NCBI RefSeq assembly: GCF_020921035.1
Contig: NC_063153.1
Coordinates: forward strand, 11,160,001 to 11,224,000
Direction: 5' to 3'
DNA from: Rhodamnia argentea
Taxonomy: Eukaryota > Streptophyta > Magnoliopsida > Myrtales > Myrtaceae
DNA: 64,000 nucleotides
The translations under genes were made by a program, and so were the position numbers. The notes below the pieces were generated by a model, which saw nothing but the letters and a program-made list of their open reading frames with translations, had not been told where the DNA came from and made no database searches. This document shows, piece by piece, positions 1 through 10,804 of this stretch (position 1 is the stretch's first letter; each line of letters opens with the position of its first letter).

Positions 1-505
1 CTAGTTTACAATATCCCCAAAGAAATTATATCGTGTAGTGAAAACGGCTCGGTCAAACATATGAAAAGTGCTTAGAGAATTTCAGGAAAGTATAATGTAC
101 ATGCATAAGTTACTCTCATCAAATTTGACTTTCAAAGACGTATTTCTCATGTCCAAAAAGCAAACGTTGTAATTCTCAACAGGACATATGAACATGACTC
201 AAAATCCAACATAAATTTATCAAGAAACCTAAATCCGACTCACTTTTTTAAAAGGAACATTTTATAATTACGCTGGCGAATACTAAATAACACGAATAAT
301 TGTGATAAATATTACACGCAACTACGAGCTGCCGGCACTATCCAAAAGATATGGCCCTAGGATTAAAACATTTTTGTTAATCATTTTCAAAAAAGCAAGG
401 CATATTGTTCTTGCTAGAAGAAAGATTTAAGAAGAGATGAAAATGAAGAGAGATTCCACACTTGCCATGGCCTAAGAAGCATCTCTTCCTTTCTTTCTCA
501 CTTCT
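1..505. other. Upstream spacer of the NHL gene, no gene seen
   Basis: AT-rich sequence with no coding pattern in either strand. Its last part should hold the promoter and leader of the gene that starts at 563. I could not pick a convincing TATA box. Long antisense frames here mirror the GC-rich gene downstream and are not taken as genes. Confidence 0.5.
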
Positions 506-507
506 CA

Positions 508-542
508 CTCTCCTCCTCCTCCTCCTCCTCCTCCTCCTCCTC
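508..542 (+). repeat. (CTC)n microsatellite in the NHL leader
   Basis: About eleven CTC units lie 20 to 55 bases before the ATG at 563, so the tract probably sits in the 5' leader. It is a pyrimidine-rich tract of the kind found in many plant leaders and is likely to vary in length between individuals. Confidence 0.85.
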
Positions 543-562
543 TCCGTAATCCACCGCCCAAA

Positions 563-1381
563 ATGACGGACAGAGTCTACCCAACAGCCAAACCCCCCGC
601 CGCAGCCGCCACCACCAACGGCGCCGCTGCCACCGCCGCCGCCAACGGTACTCCCACAACCGCCGGCCCCGCCACCACCAAGCCCCAGCTCTACCGCCCG
701 TATCGCCCGCAGCCCCCCAAGCGCCGCCGCCGCCGCCGTTGCAGCCTCTGCTGCTGCTGCTTCTGGACGATCCTGGTCCTCCTCTTCGTCGCCCTCCTCG
801 CCGCCATAGCCGGCGCCGCCCTCTACGTCCTCTACCACCCCCACCGCCCCGCCTTCTCCCTATCCTCCCTCCGCACCAGCGCCCTCAACCTCACCACCGC
901 CCCCGACGGCTCCGCCTCCCGCCTCACCACCCTCTTCAACCTCACCCTCATCTCCAAGAACCCCAACGCCCACACCTTCACCTTCTTCTACGACCCATTC
1001 ACCGTCTCCCTCTCCTCGTCCCCGGGCTCCGTCCCCTTGGCCAACGGCTCGCTCCCTCCGCTCGCGAGCTACCCGAAGAACCAGACGACCCTGAGGACGG
1101 TCGTGTCGGGGAGCTGGGACGACGTTGACGCCGGGTCGGTCGCTTCCCTGAGGTCGGATCTGAGGAGGAAGGGCGGGTTGGCTCTGAAAATCCGGGTGGA
1201 GACGAAGGTGAGGGTGATGGCGGATGGGCGGAAGAGCAAGAAGGTCGGGATCAGAGTCGTTTGCGACGGGGTCAAGGGAGTGGCGCCGCCGGGGGACAAG
1301 AACGCGACGGCCGTCGCTAATGTGGCTGACTCCAAGTGCAAGGTGGATGTCCTGATCAAGATCTGGAGGTTCACTTTCTGA
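563..1381 (+). CDS. NDR1/HIN1-like (NHL6-type) LEA_2 membrane protein
   Basis: Single-exon gene of 272 aa. Residues 1-50 are rich in Ala, Pro and Thr. A basic run PPKRRRRRRC (51-60) and a Cys cluster (60, 63-66) come just before one transmembrane helix at about 67-91. The LEA_2 domain follows at about 120-235 and contains the family NPN motif at 133-135. Potential N-glycosylation sites (NLT at 109 and 126, NGS 161, NQT 173, NAT 247) lie after the helix, consistent with an outward-facing C-terminal part. The order short cytosolic tail, Cys/Arg cap, one helix, LEA_2 matches NHL6/NHL25-type proteins. NHL proteins sit in the plasma membrane and several are induced by pathogens or abscisic acid; NHL6 is linked to abiotic stress responses. 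The exact role here is inferred. The first half is extremely rich in C and G at third codon positions. The ATG at 563 directly follows the leader CTC tract and opens the frame. Confidence 0.88.
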   Translation: MTDRVYPTAKPPAAAATTNGAAATAAANGTPTTAGPATTKPQLYRPYRPQPPKRRRRRRCSLCCCCFWTILVLLFVALLAAIAGAALYVLYHPHRPAFSLSSLRTSALNLTTAPDGSASRLTTLFNLTLISKNPNAHTFTFFYDPFTVSLSSSPGSVPLANGSLPPLASYPKNQTTLRTVVSGSWDDVDAGSVASLRSDLRRKGGLALKIRVETKVRVMADGRKSKKVGIRVVCDGVKGVAPPGDKNATAVANVADSKCKVDVLIKIWRFTF

Positions 1382-3124
1382 TCTCCGGAATCCAAAATTT
1401 TTACTCTTTTTCCTTTTGTTGTTTTCAGTAAATTTTTTTCAAGAATTACTGAGCATTATCAGCGGATCGAGAAAAGAAAGAGTTTATATTAGTCCATGTG
1501 AGAAAAGAAAGAATTTTATTATCAATTATGTCGGTGCAAGTGAGTATAGTTTTCTTGCAAGTACCGTGTGAAAGGGGGTCATATTGTGTCTTTGCTTTAT
1601 GGATGGAAATTGCTTTAGTAGCCGTTGTTTTAACCCTTTGACCTACAGAAAAAAAGGGGCCCAAAAAAAAAAAAAACAACCGCTTGTATCGACGAACATG
1701 TCGCCCGTTGTTGTGCCGTAGTCGCGACTCGATGTGAGATCAAATGGGACATCATGGGCTTCCAATGATTTGCTAACACTTCAGCAATTATCGTCGGTTG
1801 TTATAATCATGAAGTTTTTCTCGAAACAATTATGAAAGAATGCTATTATTATTGTTATTAGTAATAATAGCGGGAACGAGAACAATGATATTTTAAGTTT
1901 TCACTTTTTGGCTATAGAAAAAAAGAAAAAGAAAGTGCTCATTTGTAGTGGCTACTGCCTAGTAGTAGTTATTGTACATGGTATTTGCTAGGGTTTTGTC
2001 TATGCTGATGATGTTTTTTTCTTTCTTTCAACTCCATTCGGGTACATGTGAGTGGTTATCCTCATCGAATGAGCTGTTCTTGCACTATAATAAGGAGCTC
2101 ATAGCCCCTTGCGCCATCTTGTTCTTGGTGGAGGCTCAACAAATTTGGCTCTTCTTGGCCTTTTTAGATGTCTCGTTCTGGTTGGTTGGTTTTTTTTTTT
2201 TTTTTTTGCTTTCTAATTTTAACCATTTTCCTTTAGTACAAATTGATCATAAGACTGAGCATGGTTGCCCGGTGGTAAAGTCGCCATACCGGCTTTCGCG
2301 AGATCACATGTAAATCTCCGGCTAGCTTGTGTCCTGGGCATTGACAACTTTATGTGATAAGGCTCTCTGATTGCCAGCACATTGGTAGAATTACTAGAAG
2401 TCTTGAGTATTTATGGCTCAAACCAAATATTCTTTCCCGATGCGAGATCTCGGTACCTTCATGGAGGAGCAATTAGGTCGATTGTTGCTCTCGGCATATT
2501 GTGCGGATGCTAATTCCGTCGTAAGCTTTTTTAATTTAGACAATTTAGTTCTAACTCTCTTGATGATTTGTCAATGTACTCATTTTGATCAATTTTGTTT
2601 GGAAAAATATTTGATCGGTCCTATGTGATACGGTCAGTGCTTGACATAAACAATCTTTGCAATTTCTTTGGAAATTTTCAAAGTTTTTCTAGCAATTTTT
2701 GTCTTCTATTTATACTACATCGTATGGATGAACTTCCTCTGGCATTTCTGCGGGGCCAGAGGAGGTCTGAACAATTTGTCACTCAAGTTGGAAATGGCTG
2801 GCGGATCAATTTTTAATGTTTGATTTATTTAATTGGCCGGAAAACGATTGGCCTTGCGACAAAATCAAGGCACTGAAATCCAGGCCATCACTCAGCAAGT
2901 CAATGGTCAAATAGTCAAATCTAGATCTCTATCCCTGGATAAAGTGGATATGCTCGTAGGATGGGATTTCCCAGCTCTTGTATGCCCTCTTCTTTACGTG
3001 ATTTAAGGGCACGTTTCATTCAAAAACGCACTTTGAAGTATTTTAATTATATAGTTTTCTTCTTGCGAAATGTAATTATTCTTAGGTTTTTGGAAAACTA
3101 GTTGGGTGGGTACTTGGGAAGAAT
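1382..3124. other. Spacer, no gene seen
   Basis: AT-rich spacer after the NHL gene, containing its 3' untranslated region near 1382-1480. Short open frames at 1972-2313 and 2413-2816 show no family resemblance and no codon structure I trust. The stretch at about 2250-2330 looks faintly like a tRNA-derived SINE head, but no second promoter box can be made out. Confidence 0.4.
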
Positions 3125-3475
3125 TAATTAAAAAAAATCTTACACCTATTGTAATTGTGTTGATTCAATCTGATTGGAAATTACCGATGTGGCTCGTCTA
3201 GCATTGACTTAGATAATTTTTAATATTACTAATCGATTTAAGGAATGCAAAGGAAAAAGAGAGAGAGAGAGAGAGAGAAAAATAAAATGATCAAAAAATT
3301 ATGAAAATATTATTTTAAAAAAATAAACGTCGGCGCTAGTTATGCCACATCATCGATTTTCGGCCAAAATTGATCAGAAAAGATTGAATTTACACAAATG
3401 TAAAAGGTTTATGAATAAATTGACAAACAAACAATTTAGGAGTTTAAGACTTTTTTGGTAATTTTTCTCACAATT
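3125..3475. mobile_element. Foldback/MITE-like element, decayed
   Basis: The left side (about 3130-3240) and right side (about 3340-3475) resemble each other as inverted repeats. Both carry the phrases 'ttaggac-like' and 'aattgaatt' found in the better-kept elements at 8008-8276 and 62205-62847. A GA microsatellite (3257-3279) lies inside. It has no coding capacity. I assign it to the same non-autonomous family as those two copies, from phrase similarity only. Confidence 0.45.
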
Positions 3476-4535
3476 TGTGAACTTTTCATGACTTCTGTTT
3501 TAATAAATAATTCGAAATTCGAGAGATTATAAATCAATCATAAGATTATCCTTTTTCACTGTCGCTTTCTTTTCATGTTTTTCATCCACATCTCCCACCT
3601 TTCAATTGAAAAACACAAGAATGGCCATAATTTGCTCATTTAAAGTTTCTTTGTCTTAGAATTTTGTTTTTTTCCAGCTTTGTGAAGTAGCATAGGCTGC
3701 TACAATACGTGTTATCCAATTAAATGCACGAGTCACGAAATAACGAATTTGAATATTTCGACAAATGTCATGGTCATATGGAAAAGGAAAGACGCGCAAG
3801 TGAAGCCGATCCTACCCAAGATTAAATCGCGCAAGCATATTCTAATCCATTCTTAATGGGCTACGAGAGTAGAGTTATTGACTTTAATGTTAAAATAGTA
3901 TCTTCTTCTTCTTCTTCTTTTTTCCGAAGAGTAATTATTTCGATCTAATGTGTATTTGCATCGGACATCTAATTAACTTTTTATTAGGTTGTTGGCATTC
4001 TTTAAAGAGATACAAGCCCAAAAATTAACTTTTTAAAAAAAAAAATTGGGTGTGCACGTGGGTCTCTGAGGCTGCTTGTAGAAGTCGGTCGAAATTGAAG
4101 TGGGGCGGTTGGAATTTTGTCAGAAATTGTCTCTCTCTCTGTAAGGATATATAAATAAATAATAATTGTTACTACTATTATTTAGAGAGGGGTCATAATG
4201 AAAAGCTATCGTCGCTCGTGGGTCTGTTCTAACAATAGTACGATCCAGCCCTTGGTCGGTACGCTTTGCGATTTTTTCTGATGATGGAAACCCATGCACC
4301 TTTATGCTTTATCCGTGTTCTTTTTCAAAATGTTTCATGCACTTGGAAATTTAGTTTATCTTCGACGTTGAACTCTAGTCTAGTATCTAATGTATAGACA
4401 TGGAGGTGAAGTTTCGTGGTCAGTATAAGTTTTGTGATTAAGTTAACATGTCGCGCGGCGAATATAATTTTATCCTGCCGCCTTTATCATATTAATCGAA
4501 GAAATTGATTACATCTATTCATCTTGCTCTTATAT
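3476..4535. other. Spacer, no gene seen
   Basis: AT-rich, with short TTC (near 3900) and CT (near 4128) runs. No open frame with recognisable content on either strand. Confidence 0.45.
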
Positions 4536-4536
4536 T

Positions 4537-4835
4537 TAGCATAAAAAAAAGAGTCGAACCATCGAGGTCGGGAGACGCGCCGCGGGCGAGGCTGCCCTAG
4601 GCGAGGGCCGTGAAGCCCTTGCCAGCCACAATAGGAAGAAAAAAAAAGAGAAAAAAGGAAAAAGAAAAGAAAAGAATATTAAATTACTATTAAAAATTGT
4701 CCACATAAGCATCAGTCCATCAAATGGACTGAATCGGCGTAAATGCAAAAATTTTAGGACTCGATTGAAAAAAAAATATTTTGGACCGAATCCGCACAAT
4801 TGCAATAGTTTTAGGACTTTTTAGGTAATTTTTCC
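4537..4835. mobile_element. Fragment of the same foldback repeat family
   Basis: The right arm at about 4690-4835 repeats the family phrases: a tract reading 'ggactgaatcggcgtaaatg', then 'tttaggactcgattga', then 'gcacaattgcaatagttt'. The same order occurs in the arms of 62205-62847. The GC-rich stretch 4555-4625 corresponds to the GC-rich middle of that element. The left arm is missing or too decayed to see. Confidence 0.5.
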
Positions 4836-5980
4836 TACGTTGAAGTTATCCCGATACTATCAAATTTCAAAGCATGATAATTTACTTTCTTGAAGAAAAT
4901 CAAAATGCATAAGCATGCAATCAAAAGATTGAGATACATAAAAGAAGTAAATTGTTTCGGTCACTTTTTAATAATCCAAATTTGAGAATTTCAATGAATC
5001 CCTAATTGTATTGTCTTTTTTTTTTATTTAGCAAAAACTATTTGTAATAATATCGTCCTGCATGTAATACAAATCTAAGGCATTTTTTATATAAAATTTT
5101 TAAATTGATAAACATGTGCTCATCATTGGTTAAGAAGCTAGGAGAATGGCAATTTGAAAGTCTTAGTATTTGGCACTATCCAAAAATTGGCAAGCTATTT
5201 AAATGCCATATGCTAATTTTGACAATCATAAAAGAGCCACTTAAGACTAGACAAACACAATTAATAAAAAAAGACAAAGGGAATTAAGTTTAAGATAATA
5301 ACAACAACATTAACAAGAACAGTCAATCTTGGAACAATTTAGAAAAATGTTAAAGGTTCTCGTAGCCGAGAGGTTCATGCGATCTAAAAATGTTATAATA
5401 TGTCCATCCATGAAAGCACAAATGAGTATCCACGATTATGGAACTTACACAGTGATTTTATGAATATTATTATCTCCGTGTAACGACGAGTAATCAAACG
5501 ATATTTCAATTTAAAGTAAATAATTCCATGAAGAACTCATATATTTCAATGGTACAATATCGGACTGGCAATGTGGTAATTCAAAATTAGGTTAAAGTTT
5601 CAATACAATCATGATTCTAAGATCTATGTTTTTTTTTTGGCTTATACCAAAAAAAATCTGAAGTAAAGGAAATAGAGTCAATGAAAGAAGTTGTGTACAT
5701 AATGTTAATTTTACTAACAGATATTATGAATAAGATTCCATCAACGCGAGTAATGGTGTACAATGAATGATAGAAGTACTACTAGATTAGTGACATGTGT
5801 ACTTAGGATTGGTTGGTGGCTAAGTAATTGGATTCTTCCACATGTCGGCTATCTAAGGTGACCAATAAAATCTCTTATATGTACCCGACTTCTGAAATTG
5901 AGAAAGCATTTTCTTTTTCCAAATAATCCTCAGGATCTAAGACCCTTCTCGATTAATTTAAATGCATTCTAGCATCCTCG
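4836..5980. other. Spacer, no gene seen
   Basis: AT-rich. A 60-codon open frame at 5105-5287 has no family resemblance. No RNA gene, splice-linked exons or terminal repeats could be supported. Confidence 0.45.
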
Positions 5981-5984
5981 CAGC

Positions 5985-6265
5985 TTCTAAAATGAAAAAT
6001 CGATCCATGAAAGGATAAATGTTATATCATCACCCACGAAATAATCGCATAATAAAGTCTAATCCAATCTGACATGTACGAACTTGAGATTACTATTCTC
6101 GACATTGTTATTAACAGTAAGCACCCATCGCAGCCGATGAACATGCTAGAGCTCCGGACTCCACCGGCCAAAACACTAAGGCCAAGTTGAGGATCGTGTG
6201 ATAGCTCTCATGTTGGAGTCAAAGATGGCGGTCTCCATGGCGAGCTTTATCCTGTACAGCACCAC
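5985..6265 (-). pseudogene. Relic of a LOB-domain (LBD) gene
   Basis: This stretch matches part of the intact LBD gene at 9176-10444 in the same orientation. Shared words in order include 'ttctcgacattg' (about 6093), 'gagctccg' (about 6150), 'ctcatgttgga' (about 6207) and 'ggtctccatggcgag' (about 6230). These cover the segment coding for the end of the LOB domain and the region after it. The frame is broken by many small changes and the Cys-block end is gone, so it cannot make a working protein. It lies about 3 kb downstream of the intact gene, which suggests an old local tandem duplication. Confidence 0.7.
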
Positions 6266-6420
6266 CTCCTTTCAACCTGCTAGTCTAGTCCACGCCTTTA
6301 ATTAACTTAGCCATGCCAATGAGATTTGGAAGCAATATGCTGTTAATGAGCATGTTCCGAAAATATCAGTATACATTAAATTTTACAATATAAGGGAACT
6401 ATTTTTGTAACAGTAACTTA

Positions 6421-7231
6421 GGGTGCGTTCGTTTCGAAAAAGCCTTTGTGATAAAGAAAAACTTTTTCTGAAAATTACCTTTCAAGAAAATAGTTAGTTT
6501 TCCTTTGTTTGGTGAAATGTGGCCCAAAATATTTTTTTGGTGTTTGGATCTCATTTGGAAGATGACGACTTTATCTAGGGCAAAATAATCATACTTTAAA
6601 ATTATTTTTTAATTTTTGAACCTAAGTGAATCTTTTCTTTCTTTTTTTCTTTTCTTTTCTTTCTTTTTTCCCTTCTTCCTTAGGCGATCTTTGGGCCAAA
6701 TACGGCTGGCGACCAACCATAGACGCGGCCGGCAAGCTCGAGGCTCGCAAGCTCTAGGTGACCTCTAGGCTCACCGGATCTCGATGAGCCTTAAGCTTGA
6801 GGCCAGATCCAGCGAGCTTGAAGCTTGTTGGCCTGCGCCACGACGAGCATCGATGTTGTAGAGCTCAATGCTTGCAAGAGGCTAAAGGAGCTCGAGGCTC
6901 GCCAGAGGCCAATGCTCAAGGTCAGGTCCAATGACGTCTAGAATCGTCGAGCTGCGCTAATGGCTAGTTGAGACCATCCTCGATGGCCGGCGAGCAGCCA
7001 AGAGAAAAGGAAAAAAGTAAAAGTAAACATAAATTATTAAATATTAAATATTAAAATAAAAAATATAATATAAAAAATTAAAACTAAAAAAAAAGTCAAG
7101 AGGAGAATTTCGAAAAGTGTTTTCGTCTCTTCAAATTGAGGAATTCATTTTTAAGTATTTTCCGTTGACTCTTCATTTTTGGCAAATTAATGAGCAAAAG
7201 CCTGGAAAACCAATTCCTGGAAAACACACCC
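6421..7231. mobile_element. PIF/Harbinger (Tourist-like) non-autonomous element
   Basis: The left end GGGTGCGTTCG and the right end (read inverted) GGGTGTGTTTT are near-matching terminal inverted repeats. TTA stands directly outside both ends (6418-6420 and 7232-7234), the usual PIF/Harbinger target duplication. The 811-bp interior has no transposase. Its middle (about 6690-7000) is much richer in G and C than the flanks and could be captured or simple expanded sequence. Confidence 0.65.
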
Positions 7232-7234
7232 TTA

Positions 7235-7738
7235 GCTTTCGTTTAGCAATCACTTTGCCAAGCCTTTTGGGCCTCCAAAGACCCTTGGCCACATGGTATG
7301 GCGTTTGACACTTTTTTTGAAGGCTTTAGGGAAATGCATTTACAAAGTCCTTTAGCCCAAAGCAAGCTGGCAGGAGTTTTGGATTTTAGCATTTCGAAAA
7401 TGGCAATACATTTTTTCTAATTCTGCCTTCACTAAATTTTAAGAATTCCAAAATTGCCTTCCCATGATGCTAGCTAGAGGTCGTGCAACCTCGGGTGATG
7501 GCCGCCAGGAGCTCGCCGACGGCATTCGGCAAAGGGTATAAGGTTTATTTTTATTTTTCAAAATAGCAAAAGTCATTTACACGATTCTTTCCAAGCAACA
7601 TTTAACTAAAGTGCTTCCGATGCAATTTTACATTACTCGTTTATAAGCGCTAGTTGTACTTTCGTAAAGGAATTGTTTAACCTAAAGTTCTTTGCATTTC
7701 TCTACAAACTTTCTCCAAAAGCCAAGCCAAACAAAACC
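7235..7738. mobile_element. Second Tourist-like element abutting the first
   Basis: The left end GCTTTCGTTTAGC and the inverted right end GGTTTTGTTTGGC agree at 10 of 13 positions. TTA flanks both ends (7232-7234 and 7739-7741). The left TTA is also the right-hand TTA of the element at 6421-7231. There is no coding capacity in the 504 bp. Confidence 0.6.
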
Positions 7739-7741
7739 TTA

Positions 7742-8007
7742 GTAATTATGCCCTATTATTTTGGCAAAAGTTGAAGTGAAAATGACTTAAAAGGAAAGAA
7801 AATATCCAGATGAAGCAATATATTTTAATACACGCCCAGAAAAAAATTTGTAAAGTATCAAGTGAATATGCGCATAGAGAAGAATGAAGGAAAGAATGGA
7901 GTGAATCCAGACGAAAGTGATTGATGAGGCATACGTGAATAATACTCAAATAATAAGGGAATATATCGTATGATTTTTTTTGCCATAAATTTCATGAATC
8001 ATTATCT
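7742..8007. other. Short AT-rich spacer
   Basis: No coding pattern or repeat structure seen. The minus-strand open frame here has no family resemblance. Confidence 0.4.
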
Positions 8008-8276
8008 TTCAAATTTCAAGGAAAAATTATCCAATCAGTCGTAAACAAATTATACTGCCAATTCAGTTGCAAATCTTTCCATTTTTTTAATATAGTCGTA
8101 AACATTTGCACAAAATTTCATGCTAGCATTTTCCGGCCAATTTTCGCTTGAAAATGCTGGCATGAAATTTTGTGCAAATGTTTAGGACTCAATTGACAAA
8201 AATAAAAAGTTTAGGACTGAATTGACATAACTACAATAGGTTAATGGCTGATTAGACAATTTTCCCAAATTTGAAA
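8008..8276. mobile_element. Foldback MITE with near-complete hairpin
   Basis: Almost the whole 270 bp is one inverted repeat. The core arms at about 8100-8137 and 8148-8185 read 'acatttgcacaaaatttcat' and its exact complement, with a short loop at 8138-8147. The outer arms also pair, with about one mismatch in five, out to 'tttcaaattt' and 'aaatttgaaa' at the tips. No coding capacity. A transcript of it would form a long hairpin. Confidence 0.75.
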
Positions 8277-9175
8277 ACAATTCGGACAAAACAACTCATC
8301 ATCTTTTTTGTTCCAAGGCTATTATTTCCATAAGACAGCTAGCTATCAACGTAATTCATCTATACGATGGTAAGATGCCATAACACTGTTGCCAACTTTA
8401 TAACGGGGAACAACAAAATCTAAAAATAAAATAAAATTGAACGATGGTCCCAGAAATAATCTTTTCAAAAGTTTCTCCTAAGCTGTATTAATTTCTTGGA
8501 AATGAGACAAAACCAAAAATATAAGCAGCTAAGGAAAAAGAATGATACTTTCATGAGTGGAAATAATTACTTGCTTTGGTTTGAATCTTTCAGAGTGAAC
8601 AAAATTTCTTCCCGAGAGAACAACTGGGAAGCAATTGAATCCTAATTACTCTTTAATTTATCGTCCATCGAGCTCGTCCCTTGCAACAATAGGCCTGTGC
8701 CACAAGATTTATAAACTTAAGCAAATCATCATCACCATCATCCATATATGGTAATCTTGAACATAAATCTTTAAAAAGGCCAAAGCTATGAAGGCATAAT
8801 TAGGTCAATATATTCAAATCCAATGTTGACTATAAAAAAAAGAGACTATGAAGTGTACCAAATATCATGGAAAATACCAAAGTCTCCTTTAGTTTGGACT
8901 ATTACATTGGTTAACTAACTAAAAAATTACCAATTTCAGACAATTTGGCAAATCACAACGTGCATTCTATTGGGCTACTTGGGTTCCATCGAGTAGATTA
9001 AATTCAAAACCCTAAATTCGTTTTTCGCATCGCGAAATATGTTGAGCTTCCTATTTCGATCCATGACATACTATTTGCAAATGTGATCTAACTCTACGAC
9101 ATATTATATTGCATCAAATTCATACACAAAGAAGGGAAATGGAAATGTTCGGAGCAAAACTGATCATTTCATTTC
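8277..9175. other. Spacer downstream of the LBD gene
   Basis: AT-rich, no gene seen. If the LBD transcript uses the strong donor-like AG/GTAAGA at about 9174-9181, a further 3' exon would lie here, but I could not identify one. Confidence 0.35.
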
Positions 9176-10444
9176 TTACCTACTTTGCCTGTTGATTTTG
9201 TCGAGCGATTTGAGTTTGAGGAAGTTCGATGGCTGATCTCTCGGGTAAACGCCGGCGAGAAGCCACGAGTTCGTGCATTCGACTGTCTTCAGAGACTTGT
9301 TACCGGGGGGACACAACTGTGACGCGATCGAACTCGGATCAAGCTCTAACTGATTGATGTACGTCGAGCTCGCGCCATCCATTACCGGGACCGTGCCGCT
9401 AAAATCATTGTATAACGGGTGAGGATGAACGTGCTAATGAAATAAAATCAGTGCTAATGAACATTCGATTTTCAGTTCATATGTCAACAAGAAAGGACAA
9501 AAGTTGTCACTGTTCAAGATAATGTATAACAGGAAATTAATTTTTATTTCGAACATTTTATACATTTTGAAAAATGGAAATACATTATTGTAAAGGAAAA
9601 TTTCTATTGTTTCCAAAGGTTTAATTTGAATATCAAGTGCATATATCATATTCGAATATCGAACAAATATGGTAGATCCACTGCATTATTTACGAGTCTC
9701 TATAAATATATGCATGCCAAGTTGAGGACATGAGCTCGCGATCTTTATGCGAAAAACCCCCGTGACTTTAACTTCTAGTACTCAAGTTTACAAGGAAAAA
9801 AAAAAACCTTAAAAAAATCAAAACTGCAAAAGAAAAAAAAATGTTATTTGAATGTCTCAATACCTGCTTATTTGTTCGTCGAGAAAATTCAATGGCTGAT
9901 CGCTTCGGCAAACATGACCGGGCAACGGGTTGGCGCCTGGCGGTTCATCGACTCGACATGATGAAGTCGACGCTCCGAGATCGTCCGCGATGAAATAATG
10001 GCGCAGTGAAACCTCTTGATCCTGACTCGATCTTTGCGGCAACCCCAGATTGCAATTCTCGACATTGCTACCGACACCGAGCTCCGAGCCGCGAAGCATA
10101 GCGAGCAGCTGCTGAGCACGCCGGAGCTCACACTCGACCAGCTGGACAGCGGCGGCCAGGTCGCGGATCACGCGGTAGCACCCGCCCACGCGGTCGAAGG
10201 CCCTCATGTTGGACTCGAAGATGATGGTCTCCATGGCGATCCTGCGAGGTTCGGGCGGGAGGTGCCTGGTCAGCTCGTTCATGTTCCTGAGGCCATAGAG
10301 GGCGCGGGCGTTGGCGAAGGTCTGTGGGAGGGCGGCGGGGAAGAACTCGGCCCACTGGCAATCAGGCCGGCACTTCCGGCGCTGGTGCCGGCACGCGGCG
10401 CAAGCCCGCAAGTCGGGCTTGGCGGCGGCGGCGGCGGCAGGCAT
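9176..10444 (-). CDS. LOB-domain (LBD22/LBD27-like) transcription factor
   Basis: Proposed exons are 10444-9864 and 9398-9176. The join uses donor AG/GTATTG and acceptor TTTTAG/C and keeps one frame, giving 267 aa. Without splicing the protein would stop at 195 aa. The LOB Cys block CX2CX6CX3C is at residues 15-29 (CAACRHQRRKCRPDC). The GAS block starts at FANARALYG and runs to GGCYRVIRDL, followed by a helical segment with regular Leu. LBD proteins are plant-specific nuclear DNA-binding factors in organ boundary, pollen, root and vascular development. Two oddities stand out. The normally conserved Pro in the DP(V/I)xGC part of the GAS block is Arg (DRVGGC, codon CGC). The end of exon 2 (YPRDQPSNFL) repeats the end of exon 1 (CRSDQPLNFL), so the C-terminal part looks duplicated. 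A relic of a second copy lies at 5985-6265. The LOB domain is sure; the exon 2 model is moderately sure. Confidence 0.75.
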
Positions 10445-10559
10445 TGGCCTGTTTTGCCGGCTCGTTTGCTTATAATTCTAGTAAGGGGGGAGTGATTTCC
10501 GGGGAGAGATGGAGAATATTTCTGCGTGTGAAGTGGGAGCAAGGCAGATGGCTCTTTGA

Positions 10560-10619
10560 AGAGAGAGAGAGAGATCTTTCATTTAAGGTAACTGAAAGGT
10601 GTTTGTGCGAAGTGGTGGA

Positions 10620-10660
<41 letters not shown>
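10560..10660 (-). repeat. GA/CT microsatellites upstream of the LBD gene
   Basis: Two GA tracts (10560-10573 and 10624-10660) lie 115-215 bases upstream of the LBD start codon, reading as CT on the gene strand. They are probably in the promoter or leader. A TTTC run follows at about 10755-10785. Confidence 0.8.
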
Positions 10661-10666
<6 letters not shown>

Positions 10667-10804
10667 TACGTGGGGGGTGTTTGTTGTTGATATTTGACTG
10701 GATTGTTCTTGCTTGGATCCCTTTCGTTTAAGCAAGAAAAGGGTTAACATTTTTCTTTCTTTCTTTCTTTCTTTTCCTTCTTTCGCTTCGATTATGTTCA
10801 TCAT

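Noticed and set aside
377-844. Long minus-strand open frame over the NHL gene, rich in Gly and Ala
   Set aside because: It mirrors the GC-rich codons of the plus-strand gene and has no family features.
739-1128. Plus-strand frame rich in Pro, Leu and Arg inside the NHL gene
   Set aside because: Shifted reading of the same GC-rich codons; the LEA_2 features lie in the other frame.
2245-2400. tRNA-derived SINE
   Set aside because: A first promoter box can be imagined, but no second box or poly(A) end is present.
10016-10731. Plus-strand open frames opposite the LBD gene
   Set aside because: Antisense shadows of the LOB coding sequence and the GA tracts.
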